Positions 16,077 through 25,500 of a stretch of DNA of 64,000 nt are shown here, piece after piece. Positions within the stretch are counted from its first letter, which is position 1. Every line of letters starts with the position of its first letter. Location: assembly GCF_000380165.1 (NCBI RefSeq), contig NZ_KB904635.1:1-64000 (forward strand), written 5' to 3'. Source of the stretch: Wenjunlia vitaminophila DSM 41686. Its GTDB lineage: Bacteria > Actinomycetota > Actinomycetes > Streptomycetales > Streptomycetaceae. The position numbers and the translations under genes are program-made. Under the pieces are notes generated by a model, which had not been told where the DNA came from, ran no database searches, and saw nothing but the letters and a program-made list of their open reading frames with translations.

Positions 16077-16931
16077 TCAGGCGGAGCCGGTGCCCGCGTC
16101 GGCGGAGGTGCCGCTGCTGGTGCCGGCGGTCGCGAGCTCCTCGAGCTGGGCCATGTCCAGCACCTGGTCGTCCGGCGGGATCTGGACCTGCACCGGCTTG
16201 TCGTAGTCGGAGAAGGTGATGGCACCCGGCTTGCTGTCGTTCTCGAGCACGATCTTGAGTGGGTACGGCTTGCCCACGGTGGAGACCCACATGGTGCCGG
16301 TCTCGTCGGGGGCCTCGTAGGAGACCTCCACGGCGGGCACCCCGTTGACCTCGCTGACCTCTCCCTTGTTGGTGGCGTCCAGGTCGTCGCCACCCGAGGT
16401 GAAGGACTCCGTCAACTCGCTGAGGGTGCAGGTCTCGGCGATGTCGCTGTAGCCGTCCTGGCCCTCGCTGAGCAGCAGGTAGCGGTCGCCCACCACGGTC
16501 TTGGCGGCGTCGGCGTCGGCTCCGGCGAACATGTCCCAGAAGGGGCCGTTGGGCTTCAGCCAGATCTTGCCGTCCTTGCTCGCCAGCTTGGTCTCCGCCC
16601 CTTCCTTGCCGACGGTGCCCTGGCAGTTGCCGCTGTCGTCCAACGCCAGCTCCATGGCGACGGACTCGTCGCCGGTGCCGGTCACCCGGAAGGCCGACGC
16701 CTGTTCCATGGCGTCCATCGCCTTGTCGACTATCTCGCTGGCGGTCAGCTTCTCCACGCCGTTGGGCTCCTGCTTGGGCTCCTCCGGCTTGTCAGGGTTG
16801 TTCGGGTTGTCGGGCCGCCCCAGGTTGCCGGCCCGCCCGGTGCTGTCGTCACTGTTGTCGCCGCAGGCAGCCGCGCCGACGACCAGTGCGCAGACCGCCG
16901 TCGCGCTCGCCAGTCCCCGCATGATCCTCAT
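16077..16931 (-). CDS. LppX/LprG-like lipoprotein located between adnA and adnB
   Basis: A 284-aa lipoprotein. A short signal peptide leads to a lipobox ending 'VGAAAC' (about residues 18-23). A Pro/Asn/Asp/Glu-rich linker follows, then a beta-rich domain with 'GVEKLTASEIVDKA' and 'FRVTGTG'. The fold family (LppX/LprAFG) binds lipids at the outer face of the membrane in mycobacteria. It is a paralogue of the lipoprotein at 46240-47010. The ATG at 16931 has GAGGAG about 15 bases upstream. A 345-base gap separates it from adnA, so it probably has its own promoter. Lipid ligand unknown. Confidence 0.8.
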   Translation of the reverse strand: MRIMRGLASATAVCALVVGAAACGDNSDDSTGRAGNLGRPDNPNNPDKPEEPKQEPNGVEKLTASEIVDKAMDAMEQASAFRVTGTGDESVAMELALDDSGNCQGTVGKEGAETKLASKDGKIWLKPNGPFWDMFAGADADAAKTVVGDRYLLLSEGQDGYSDIAETCTLSELTESFTSGGDDLDATNKGEVSEVNGVPAVEVSYEAPDETGTMWVSTVGKPYPLKIVLENDSKPGAITFSDYDKPVQVQIPPDDQVLDMAQLEELATAGTSSGTSADAGTGSA

Positions 16932-17276
16932 GGTGCTGTCGTCAACTCCTCGATTGCTTGCTCGCGTGGCACGGCGCCGGACCACCGGACGACCCGTCAT
17001 CGGACGCATGGTGCGAAATCCTGGTCAGCCATGGTCGGGGCGGCACAAAGGGCGCAGCCTACCCGCATGGAACGTGGGGGTGCCGCCAGGGGTGCGCCGC
17101 CCCGTTCGGGAACGTGTCTCCGGGTGCTCATGACGCAGGCCCGGCGACGGGCGATGCCCATGCTGGCACACTCCCCCTCCTCGGTCGGATTCTCCTCTCC
17201 TGTTACACGACGCCACAGACTCGGTCAGTGGTTGCGAAAACGGCACCTGTTCGACGCGAGGGGGAAGCCGCGGCTG
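16932..17276. other. 345-bp gap between adnA and the lipoprotein gene
   Basis: No gene with coding bias is visible here. The segment 17140-17240 is less GC-rich than its surroundings and may hold the promoter for the lipoprotein gene. I could not pick one promoter with confidence. Confidence 0.4.
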
Positions 17277-20200
17277 TCACTCCACCAACTGCTGTCCCTC
17301 CGGCCGCGCGGAACAACTCCGGTGGAACGAACAGTGGGTGCACTGGCCGCCGGTCCTGGGAACGAACCGCTCGGCCAACACCCGGCCCGCCGCCTCGGCG
17401 AGGAGTCCCTCCACCCAGCCGTCCTGGGGCGGCTCCTGCAACTGGACCAGCGGCAGGTCGGGGTCCGCCCCGCGCCCGGTCGGCGACTTGCGCAGGTGCA
17501 CCAGCTCTGCTCCCCCGCTCGGCACCCCCGCGTCCCCCGGCCCGGGAACCGGCGCGCCCCCCTCGTCCGAGCCACCGCGTTCCCCGTCCTCCCCCCCGAA
17601 CGCGGGTAGGTCACCCAACGCGCCGGAGCGCACCGCGAGCTGGTACACCGCGAGCTGGGCGTGCTCACGCACCTCGTCGCCTGAGGGCACCTTGCCCCGA
17701 CCGGTCTTGAAGTCGACGACGTAGGCGAGCCCCGACTCGTCCCGCTCCACCCGGTCCATGCTGCCGCGGATCCTGACCCGCACCTCGCCCACGGACAGGG
17801 TGAGGTCGAACGGATGCTCGGTGGCGACCGGTGACCGGCGACCGCGTTCGTTCACGTGCCAGTGCAGGAAGCGTTCCAGCGCGGCCCTGGCCTGCTCCTT
17901 CTCCTGGACCGACTTCCACGGCGCGTCGAACGCCAACCCGTCCCACACCGTCTCCAGGCGTTCCAACAGCACCCCGAGATCGGCCGGGGTGCGCCCGGAG
18001 CCCACCTCGTCGGCGAGGACGTGGACGACGCTTCCGAAGCCCTGTGCCCCGCTCGCCGGGGTGTCCGCGCGCACCTCCCGACTGAGGAACCACTGCAGCG
18101 AGCACTTCGAGGCGAGCTGGTCCAGGGCGCTGCCGGACAACGCCACCGGGCGGTCCGGGTCACGCAACGGCACCGGGGCCCGGGTCGGCTCGGCCAGCCC
18201 CCACCAGCGGTCCGGGTGGGCCGACGGCACCAGCGCCACACCGTCGTCCCGCAGCGCGGCCAGCCTGGCCAGCCGGCGGGCCGCGGCGGCACGCAGTGGG
18301 GCCGAGGCGCCGGGATCGACGGTGGTCGCCCGCAACTCGGCGACGAGCGCCGGCACCGACAGCGGACGACGCGGCCGGTGACTGACGTCCACCGGTTGCA
18401 CGCCGAGTTCGTTGAGGAAGCGCGACGGCTGGTCGCCGTCGTCGGCCGGGGCCCTGACCGCCGTGACCACCAGGCGCTCGGAGGCTCGGGTGACCGCCAC
18501 GTAGAACAGCCGCCGTTCCTCCGCGAGCAGGGCGCCAGGGCTCAGTGGCTCGGCCAGGCCGTCCCGGCCGATCCGGTCCGCCTCCAGCAGCGAGCCGCGC
18601 CGACGCAGGTCCGGCCACAGGCCCTCCTGCACACCGGCGACGACGACCAGGCGCCACTGGAGGCCCTTGGAGCGGTGTGCGGTCAGCAGCCGCACCGCGT
18701 CCCGGCGAACCGTTCGCGGGGTGAGCACGTCGGCGGCGATGTCCTGTTTCTGGAGTTCCTCCAGGAAGTTGAGCGCACCCCGGTGCCCGGCCCGCTCCTC
18801 GGCCCGCGCCGCCGTCTCGAACAGCGCGCACACCGCGTCCAGGTCCCGGTCAGCGTTGCGCCCGGCGGCGCCCCCGCGCTGGGCGGCCCGCTCCAACCGC
18901 TGCGGCCAGGGAGTGCCCTGCCAGAGCCTCCACAGCGCCTCCTCAGCGGAACCACCCCCGGCCAACAGCTCGCGCACCTCGCGCAGCAACCCGCCCAGGT
19001 GCCGCGCGCCCCTGGCGTACGCCTGGTCCATGGCGACCAGCCGCTCCGGTTCGGCGAGCGCCTCGGCGATCAACTCGTCCGACGGCCGGACGGTCCTGCT
19101 CCCCGCCAGCCGCTCCTCCTCGCGCAACGCCCGGCCCAGGCGCCGCAGGTCGGTGGCGTCCAGGCCGCCCAGCGGGGAGGTCAACAGGGTCAGCGCGGTG
19201 TCGGTGTCCAACGGCTGGCCCGTCGCGGTGCGCAGGGCGAGCAGCAACGGGGCGACGGCAGGCTCCTCGCGCAGCGGCAGGTCGTCGCCGTCGATCTCCA
19301 ACGGCACCCCGGCGGAGGTCAGTGCGCGACGCACCCCGGGGATGGACCGGGCGCCGGCCCGCACCAGCACGGCCATCTCCCCCCACGGCACGCCGTCCTC
19401 CAGGTGGGCACGGCGCAGGATGTCGGCGACGTTGTCCAACTCGGCGCCGGCCGTGGGGAAGGTCAGTACCTCGACCCTGCCGCCGTCCCCTGCCGGCAGC
19501 AGCTCCCGGTGTGCCCGCACCTGCGCCGCCGGCAGCCGGTTCACGGCCATCCGCTGGGCGACCAGCCGGGACGCCGCCAGCAGGCGCGCCGGGGCCCGCC
19601 GGGACACCCGCAGCACCCGCACCGGCGCCGGAGAGCCGTCCCCGCGGCGGAAGTCGTGTCGGAACTCCAGGATGCCCCCCACGTCCGCGCCGCGGAACGC
19701 GTAGATCGACTGGTCCGGGTCACCGAAGGCCACGACGGTGTTCCCGGCGACCGCCCGCAACAGGCGCACCTGGGCGGGGTCGGTGTCCTGGTACTCGTCC
19801 ACGAAGACCGCGTCGTACCGGCCCCGCAACCACGTGGCCACCCGTTCCTCCTCGGCGAGCAGGACCGCGCGGTGCACCAACTCCGCGTAGTCCAACACCC
19901 CCTGTGCGTCCAGGACGTCCAGGTACTCGGCGAGGAACGCCGCGGCGGCCTGCCAGTCCGGGCGACCGGTGCGGGCCGCGAAACTCGCCAGCGCCTCCGG
20001 GTCCAGGCCCAGTTCCCGACTGCGGGCCAACACGGCGCGCACCTCGTCGGCGAAACCGCGGGTGGTCAGGCAGGCCCGCAACTCGTCCGGCCACACCACG
20101 CCGGCCCGCCCCGACCTGGCGTCCTCGGCGGCGCCGGCCAACAGCTCCCGCACCATCACGTCCTGCTCGGGGCCTGACAGCAGGCGCAGCGGATAACTGA

Positions 20201-20609
20201 ACAGGGCGGGGTCCTGGTGGGCGCGCACCAGGGCGTAGCTGAAGGAGTGGAACGTCGTCGCCTGGGGCGCGACCGCCGTTCCCAGCCGGGCGGCGATCCG
20301 GTCACGCAACTCGACGGCGGCCCGGCGACTGAAGGTGAGGACCAGGAGGCGCTCGGGGTCGGTCCCCCGGCGCACCCGTTCCGCCACCGCCTCCACCAGC
20401 GTGGTGGTCTTCCCGGTCCCCGGCCCGGCCAGAACCAGCAAGGGCCCCTCCCGGTGCTCCACCACGGGCCGCTGGTACTCATCGAGGTCAGGCGGCCCCG
20501 GAGGCTCGGGCAGGGTGCGCACCAGGCGGTACGGCCCGGCGGACGCGCCGGACGGCGACGGCACGACGGGGGACGGAGGGGCGGCGAGCGGTGGCGCAGA
20601 GGAAGTCAC
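17277..20609 (-). CDS. adnA: AdnA-like helicase-nuclease subunit with iron-sulfur cysteines
   Basis: A 1110-aa superfamily 1 helicase with Walker A 'AGPGTGKTT' at 61-69, 'VFVDEYQDTDP' (motif II), 'FGDPDQSIYAFRGA' (motif III) and 'LLTAHRSKGLQWRLV' (motif V). Its C-terminal RecB-type nuclease has 'GSMDRVE' and 'YVVDFKTGRGK'. A Cys in 'ASKCSLQWF' together with the terminal CTHC-x5-C set forms an AddB-style four-cysteine iron-sulfur staple around the nuclease. It would pair with the adnB product for break resection. The start is a GTG at 20609 with no convincing ribosome site, so the Pro-rich first 40 residues are uncertain. Confidence 0.9.
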   Translation of the reverse strand: MTSSAPPLAAPPSPVVPSPSGASAGPYRLVRTLPEPPGPPDLDEYQRPVVEHREGPLLVLAGPGTGKTTTLVEAVAERVRRGTDPERLLVLTFSRRAAVELRDRIAARLGTAVAPQATTFHSFSYALVRAHQDPALFSYPLRLLSGPEQDVMVRELLAGAAEDARSGRAGVVWPDELRACLTTRGFADEVRAVLARSRELGLDPEALASFAARTGRPDWQAAAAFLAEYLDVLDAQGVLDYAELVHRAVLLAEEERVATWLRGRYDAVFVDEYQDTDPAQVRLLRAVAGNTVVAFGDPDQSIYAFRGADVGGILEFRHDFRRGDGSPAPVRVLRVSRRAPARLLAASRLVAQRMAVNRLPAAQVRAHRELLPAGDGGRVEVLTFPTAGAELDNVADILRRAHLEDGVPWGEMAVLVRAGARSIPGVRRALTSAGVPLEIDGDDLPLREEPAVAPLLLALRTATGQPLDTDTALTLLTSPLGGLDATDLRRLGRALREEERLAGSRTVRPSDELIAEALAEPERLVAMDQAYARGARHLGGLLREVRELLAGGGSAEEALWRLWQGTPWPQRLERAAQRGGAAGRNADRDLDAVCALFETAARAEERAGHRGALNFLEELQKQDIAADVLTPRTVRRDAVRLLTAHRSKGLQWRLVVVAGVQEGLWPDLRRRGSLLEADRIGRDGLAEPLSPGALLAEERRLFYVAVTRASERLVVTAVRAPADDGDQPSRFLNELGVQPVDVSHRPRRPLSVPALVAELRATTVDPGASAPLRAAAARRLARLAALRDDGVALVPSAHPDRWWGLAEPTRAPVPLRDPDRPVALSGSALDQLASKCSLQWFLSREVRADTPASGAQGFGSVVHVLADEVGSGRTPADLGVLLERLETVWDGLAFDAPWKSVQEKEQARAALERFLHWHVNERGRRSPVATEHPFDLTLSVGEVRVRIRGSMDRVERDESGLAYVVDFKTGRGKVPSGDEVREHAQLAVYQLAVRSGALGDLPAFGGEDGERGGSDEGGAPVPGPGDAGVPSGGAELVHLRKSPTGRGADPDLPLVQLQEPPQDGWVEGLLAEAAGRVLAERFVPRTGGQCTHCSFHRSCSARPEGQQLVE

Positions 20610-20749
20610 AGGAGCTGGTTCTCATGTCCGGGAACGTGGCGCCCGCGCGTGGCGGTGCCCACGGTGGGCGTGATGACGACGGTACGACACCCCCCACGGC
20701 CCCGTCCGGCATCCCCCAACACGGCCACTCCCCACCCCCAACACCCACG

Positions 20750-21300
20750 GCACCCGCAGCGACACCATGCGGCTGGCGCCGCGCGGGGGAGCCGGCTGAG
20801 GAACGCCAGCAGGGGCTCCCCCAAGCGGCCAGCAGCGACCGAACCCCCGGGAAAACCCGCAGCGTCGTGCACCTTCACCCCGACGACGCGAAGACGTGAG
20901 CGAGCCGCAGTGACACCATGCGGCTGCCGCCGCGGACCGCTGCCCCTGCCAAGAGACGAAGCCAGCGACCGAGGGCTCCCACATCATGCGGCTGGCGCCG
21001 CGCGGGGGAGCCGGCTGAGGAACGCCGGCAGGGGCACCCCCAAGCGGCCGGCGGCGAGCGAACCCCCGGGAAAACCCGCAGCGTCGTGCACCCCCGCCCC
21101 GACGACGCGAAGACGTGAGCGAGCCAAAGGCCGCGCCCCTGCCAAGAGACGAGGAGAAGGACGCGAGGAACGAGCGACCGCACGACGAGGAACGCCGGCA
21201 GGGGCCCCGCAAAGCGGCCGGAGGCGAGCGAACACCAAAAGACAGCCGGCGGCGAGCGAACACAAAAAGGCAGTGTCGTACCCCCGCACAGCGACCTGGA
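20750..21300. repeat. Noncoding imperfect repeat array upstream of adnA
   Basis: A unit of about 140 bp starting 'ATGCGGCTGGCGCCGCGCGG' occurs at 20767-20906 and again at 20986-21125 (period 219) with over 90% identity by eye. A partial copy of its start lies at 20905-20935. The segment CCCCTGCCAAGAGACGA recurs near 20943 and 21137. A diverged part of the unit reappears at 21184-21300. Gene-like frames here only reflect the repeats. The whole 20610-21327 gap contains nothing else I can name. Confidence 0.8.
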
Positions 21301-21327
21301 TGGCGGAAGCTGGGTCGCATGGGTGGC

Positions 21328-21699
21328 TCAGTCGCCGAACGCCCCGTCCCAGCGTGCCCGGGCCAGATCGAGCTTCGGCAGGTGGCCGGTGCCGGTGCGC
21401 CCCCTCTCACGGAGCGGGGTGCCCTCCTCGTGGTACTTCTCCAGCGCACGTTGTTCGTGGCCCGGGAGGAGGTTGCCGTCGGCCCGCACCACCCGCCACC
21501 ACGGCACTGCCGCGCCGTACAGCGAGAGTACGCGGCCGACCTGGCGTGGCCCGCCCTCGCCGAGGTACTCGGCGACGTCGCCGAAGGTCATCACCCGTCC
21601 GGTGGGAATCCGGTCGATGACGTCGAGCACCCGCTCCGCGAAGTCCGGCAGTTCCGGCGGCCCGGGCGGCTCCTGGTCCTTCTCAGCCTCGTCCGTCAT
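21328..21699 (-). CDS. Alkyltransferase-like protein (Atl) without acceptor cysteine
   Basis: A 123-aa protein homologous to the C-terminal domain of O6-alkylguanine-DNA alkyltransferase ('ERVLDVIDRIPTGRVMTFGD', 'PRQVGRVL'). The normal PCHRV active site reads PWWRV at 66-70, so the acceptor Cys is Trp67. Atl proteins bind O6-alkylguanine and hand it to nucleotide excision repair rather than removing the alkyl group. The second of two ATGs (21699) was chosen because AGG lies at a suitable distance. It neighbours adnA and uvrD2, in keeping with a repair role. Confidence 0.88.
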   Translation of the reverse strand: MTDEAEKDQEPPGPPELPDFAERVLDVIDRIPTGRVMTFGDVAEYLGEGGPRQVGRVLSLYGAAVPWWRVVRADGNLLPGHEQRALEKYHEEGTPLRERGRTGTGHLPKLDLARARWDGAFGD

Positions 21700-21894
21700 C
21701 CGACTCATCCTGCCGCATCGTCGGGGCGCCGACCGGTGGGGCCCGGGGAGGGCCGTCGGGGGTGGCTTCGGGGAGGACGCCCGGTTGATCACGTAAGCCG
21801 CAGGACGTACGATCCCCCGCACTTCACCCCGAGATCCACCCTGGTGCCCCCGTGCCCCACCCCGCCATGCCACCATCTGTCCCGGCGGTGACTG

Positions 21895-24891
21895 GTGATA
21901 CGAGACCACAATGACACAACAGCTCAGGGAGCGGGGACCGGCAACGGGTCCCACGCTCCTCCTGCCGCGCCCGTGAACGGCCCGGACCAGCCGCCCGCCC
22001 ATGACCGGCAAAGCGCCACCGCGTCCGGGCCCGACCCGCGCGACGCCAGCGGCCCTCGGGGCACCCCGGAACCGTTGGACCCCACGAACGAACCGGAGGG
22101 CCAGAACCCGACGCGGTCCGCGTCGACTGCCCCGGCCGGCTCTCCCCGTCCCCCGCACCAGGCCGACCGCCACTCGCGTCGTCCGTCCGTGTCCGCCCGG
22201 CCGGGAGACCGACCCGCCGGCGCGCCGGACACGGGCGGGCGCGCCGGTGACGGCGCCGGAGCCGGGCGGGACGGAACCCCGGACCGCCAGGTACCGGAGG
22301 CGGGGCGCGGCGGGAACGCCGAGGACGTCTCGTTCGACGAACCGCTGCTCCCGCCCCGGGTGCACCGTCTGTCCGACCTGCTGAGGTTCCTCCTGGGGGT
22401 GCTGGGGATCGCCCTGATCCTGGTGATCGCCGGCATCGCCAGGGGCACCACGTCCGGGCTCGAGCAGGACATCCTCGAGGGCACCCGCAAGGCCCCGCCC
22501 CTGCTGATCAGCCTCGCTGGTTTCGCCTCCAGCATCGCCGTGCTCATCGTCCCCGTGCTCTTCGCCATCGAGCGTCTGGTCAAACGGGACGGGCTCCGCG
22601 TGGCGGACGGTGTGCTGGCGGCGGTGCTGGCGCACGGCGTGTCGTTGGTCACTGACCTGTGGGTGGCCGAGGCGGCGCCGCAGTCGGTGGAGGACGCGCT
22701 CACCCAGCGGGCGCCGGGGAGCTTCGACCTCACCGACCCGGTGCACGGCTACCTGGCGCCGGTGATCGCCTTCATGTTCGCGGTCGGTCTGTCCAAACGT
22801 CCGCGCTGGCAGTTCGCGGTGTGGACGGTGCTGCTGCTCGACGCGCTCGCCGTGCTGCTCGGTGGGTACTCGACCCCGTTCTCCATCCTGCTCACCCTGC
22901 TGATCGGCTGGACGGTGGCCTACGCCACGGTCTACGCGGTGGGCACCCCGAACGTGCGGCCCACGGGGCAGACGCTGCTGTTCGGACTGCGCCGGGTGGG
23001 TTTCTCCCCGGTGCGGGCGCTCCGGGTGGATGACACGCCCGAGTCGCTGGAGACCCACGGGGGCCGCCGCTACCTGGTCCACCTGGAGGAAGGGCCGCCG
23101 CTCGACGTCACGGTGGTGGACCGGGAACAGCAGGCGTCCGGCTTCTTCTACCGGGCGTGGCGGCGGCTGCGGCTGCGAGGGGTCACCCAGCACCGCAGCC
23201 TCCAGTCGCTGCGCCAGGCACTGGAACAGGAGGCGCTGCTCGCCTACGCCGCGGTGGCGGCCGGCGCCAACGCTCCCCGGCTCGTCGCCACCTCCGAGCT
23301 GGGGCCCGACGCGGTGATGCTGGTCTACGAGCACGTTGACGGGCGCACCCTGGGGGCCGTCCCGGACGCGGAGATCACCGACGAGCTGCTGCGGGGGGCG
23401 TGGCGTCAGGTCAAGGCGCTCCAGACGCGGAGGGTGGCGCACCGGCGTCTGGGCGGGGCCTCGCTCATGGTGGACCGCGGCGGCGAGGTGTTCCTCACCA
23501 ACCTGCGCGGCGGTGAGATCGCCGCTGGTGACCTGGTGCTGCGGATCGACGTGGCCCAACTGCTCACCACCCTGGCACTGCGGGTCGGCCCCGAGCGGGC
23601 CGTCTCCTCCGCGGCCGCGGTGCTCGGCCCTGACGCGGTGGCCGCCTCGCTGCCGTTGCTCCAGCCGATCGCCATGAACCAGGAGACCAGGGCCACCCTG
23701 CGGCAGCTCAACAAGGAGCGGGCGGAGCGCGAACGGGAGGCCGTGCTGGCGGCCTCCCGCGGGCTCAGGAGCCGCAGGGAGCAGGTCGCCGAGGGGGAGA
23801 CGGGGGAACAGGAGCGGCGGGACCGGGCCGACCGACGGGCCAGGCGCGCGGAGAAGAAGGCGATAGAGGAGGCGCTCGAGGGGGCCCGGGAGGAGGACCT
23901 GCTGTCCCGGATCCGGCACCAGGTGCTGCTGATCCGCCCGGAGGCACCGGTGGAGCCGGCGCGGCTGGAACGGATCAGGGCCCGCACGCTGGTCAGCGTC
24001 ATCGCCGGGGCGTTCGCCGCGTACTTCTTGTTGTCGCAGGTCAGCGAGGTAGAACCGGCCAAACTCTTCGCCGAGGCGGAGTGGGGCTGGGCGGCGGTCG
24101 CGGTGGCCGGTTCCATGCTGAGTTACGTGGCGGCGGCACTGGCCCTCTCCGGGTTCGTGCCCGAACGGTTGTCGTTCCGCCGCACCGTGTTGGCGCAGGT
24201 CGCCAGCTCGTTCGTGAAGCTGGTGGCGCCGGCGGCGATCGGCGGCGTGGCGATCAACACCCGCTACCTCCAGCGGGCCGGCATCCGTCCGGGGCTCGCC
24301 GTGGCGAGCGTGGGCGCCTCCCAGCTCACCGGCCTGTGTGTCCACGTCACGCTGTTGTTGTCCTTCGGGTACGTGACCGGCACGGCGAAGACCCCGTCGT
24401 TGTCGTCCCCGCGCACCGTCATCGCCGGGGTGCTGGCCGCCGCGGTTCTGCTGCTCGTGGTCTCGGCCGTGCCCCAGTTGCGGAAGTTCGTCGCCACCCG
24501 GGTGCGGTCGCTGTTCGCCGGAGTGATCCCGCGGATGCTCGACGTGTTGCAGCGCCCGGTGAAGTTGCTCACCGGGATCAGTGGGACGCTGCTGTTGACG
24601 GTCGCCTTCGTGATCTGTCTCGACGGGTGCATCCGGGCGTTCGGCGGGGAGCTGAGCCTGGCCAAGGTGGCTTTCATCTTCCTGGCCGGCAACGCGCTCG
24701 GCTCGGCCGCACCGACCCCGGGCGGGGTGGGCGCGGTCGAGACGACACTGACGCTGGGACTGGTGACCGCCGGGTTGCCGAAGGAGATCGCCACTCCCGC
24801 GGTGTTGTTGTTCCGGCTGTTGACGTTCTGGCTCCCGGTGCTGCCGGGGTGGCTTTCGTTCACCTACCTCCAGCGCAAGGAAGCCCTGTGA
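21895..24891 (+). CDS. Large membrane protein: kinase-like region plus LPG-synthase-type transmembrane domain
   Basis: A 998-aa protein. Residues 1-150 are disordered and rich in Pro/Gly/Asp. Several membrane segments follow (from about 160 to 340). A soluble part at about 380-580 resembles a degenerate protein kinase ('EALLAYAAVAAGANAPRLV', 'MLVYEHVDG'). A charged Arg/Glu helix comes next (about 600-690), then a C-terminal flippase-like domain (about 700-998) with 'SSFVKLVAPAAIGGVAINTR' and 'TPGGVGAVE'. The latter is the lysyl-phosphatidylglycerol synthase transmembrane (UPF0104) pattern. No aminoacyl-transferase domain is present. The GTG start at 21895 is doubtful, because early codons are atypical. 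A GTG at 21973 is an alternative. Confidence 0.8.
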   Translation: MIRDHNDTTAQGAGTGNGSHAPPAAPVNGPDQPPAHDRQSATASGPDPRDASGPRGTPEPLDPTNEPEGQNPTRSASTAPAGSPRPPHQADRHSRRPSVSARPGDRPAGAPDTGGRAGDGAGAGRDGTPDRQVPEAGRGGNAEDVSFDEPLLPPRVHRLSDLLRFLLGVLGIALILVIAGIARGTTSGLEQDILEGTRKAPPLLISLAGFASSIAVLIVPVLFAIERLVKRDGLRVADGVLAAVLAHGVSLVTDLWVAEAAPQSVEDALTQRAPGSFDLTDPVHGYLAPVIAFMFAVGLSKRPRWQFAVWTVLLLDALAVLLGGYSTPFSILLTLLIGWTVAYATVYAVGTPNVRPTGQTLLFGLRRVGFSPVRALRVDDTPESLETHGGRRYLVHLEEGPPLDVTVVDREQQASGFFYRAWRRLRLRGVTQHRSLQSLRQALEQEALLAYAAVAAGANAPRLVATSELGPDAVMLVYEHVDGRTLGAVPDAEITDELLRGAWRQVKALQTRRVAHRRLGGASLMVDRGGEVFLTNLRGGEIAAGDLVLRIDVAQLLTTLALRVGPERAVSSAAAVLGPDAVAASLPLLQPIAMNQETRATLRQLNKERAEREREAVLAASRGLRSRREQVAEGETGEQERRDRADRRARRAEKKAIEEALEGAREEDLLSRIRHQVLLIRPEAPVEPARLERIRARTLVSVIAGAFAAYFLLSQVSEVEPAKLFAEAEWGWAAVAVAGSMLSYVAAALALSGFVPERLSFRRTVLAQVASSFVKLVAPAAIGGVAINTRYLQRAGIRPGLAVASVGASQLTGLCVHVTLLLSFGYVTGTAKTPSLSSPRTVIAGVLAAAVLLLVVSAVPQLRKFVATRVRSLFAGVIPRMLDVLQRPVKLLTGISGTLLLTVAFVICLDGCIRAFGGELSLAKVAFIFLAGNALGSAAPTPGGVGAVETTLTLGLVTAGLPKEIATPAVLLFRLLTFWLPVLPGWLSFTYLQRKEAL

Positions 24892-24987
24892 CGTCACCTC
24901 CCTGGTGAACGGGGGCGTTCCCGGTTCACCGGGCCGCCCGCGTGGGGCACGGACGGGACTCAGGGGCCGCGTCCGGCCGGGGCACCG

Positions 24988-25401
24988 TCAGTACACGCCG
25001 TAGGCGCGTTCCACATGGAGTCGGCCCACCAGCCGGCGCTGCTCCACCATCGCCGCGCGGTACTCGTCCCAGTCCGGGTGTTCTCCGGAGATGGCGCGGT
25101 ACAGCGCCACGAGTTCCTCCGCGGTCGGATCGTCCGTTCGGGTCGTGACCGGGGTGAGTTCGGCGGTCGCCTCCGCCACCACGTAGGAACCGAAGTCGGG
25201 GGCGTTGACGTAGAAGCTGGCCCGCGGGTCCCGTCGCAGGTTCCGGGTCTTGGCCCGGTCGTCGGTGATGGAGACCCGGATGGTGCGGGTGGCTTCGTCG
25301 TAGGCGTACATGACGTTGGAGAGTTGGGGCCTGCCGTCCCGTTTGAGGGTGACCAGTACGCCCCGGTGTCCGTCGCGCAGGAGCTGTGGGATCTCGTCCA
25401 T
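24988..25401 (-). CDS. PPOX-class F420/FMN split-barrel oxidoreductase
   Basis: A 137-aa split-barrel protein of the pyridoxamine-phosphate-oxidase superfamily ('RGVLVTLKRDGRPQLSNVMY' at 13-32, 'RDPRASFYV' near 57). The length and 'GRPQLSNV' pattern suit the F420-dependent actinobacterial group, but FMN binding cannot be excluded. The substrate cannot be read from sequence. ATG start. It faces the end of the large membrane protein gene, and moeZ ends 99 bases away. Confidence 0.8.
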   Translation of the reverse strand: MDEIPQLLRDGHRGVLVTLKRDGRPQLSNVMYAYDEATRTIRVSITDDRAKTRNLRRDPRASFYVNAPDFGSYVVAEATAELTPVTTRTDDPTAEELVALYRAISGEHPDWDEYRAAMVEQRRLVGRLHVERAYGVY

Positions 25402-25500
25402 GCCCTCATCTTGCCCGGGGGTGCCGGCGCGCCGCGCCCACGGCGGGGTGGGGCGCGGCGCGCGGGGCCTGACGGGCGGGGCGGACCCCGCCCGCGGCGG

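Noticed and set aside
20591-21300. Several small ORFs with repeated His/Ala/Arg peptides
   Set aside because: They exist in both strands and several frames and simply mirror the repeat array. No ribosome site or conservation pattern.
21328-24897. A 1189-codon frame on the minus strand
   Set aside because: Only its last 124 codons are a gene (the Atl protein). The rest is antisense to the large membrane protein and has no family motifs.
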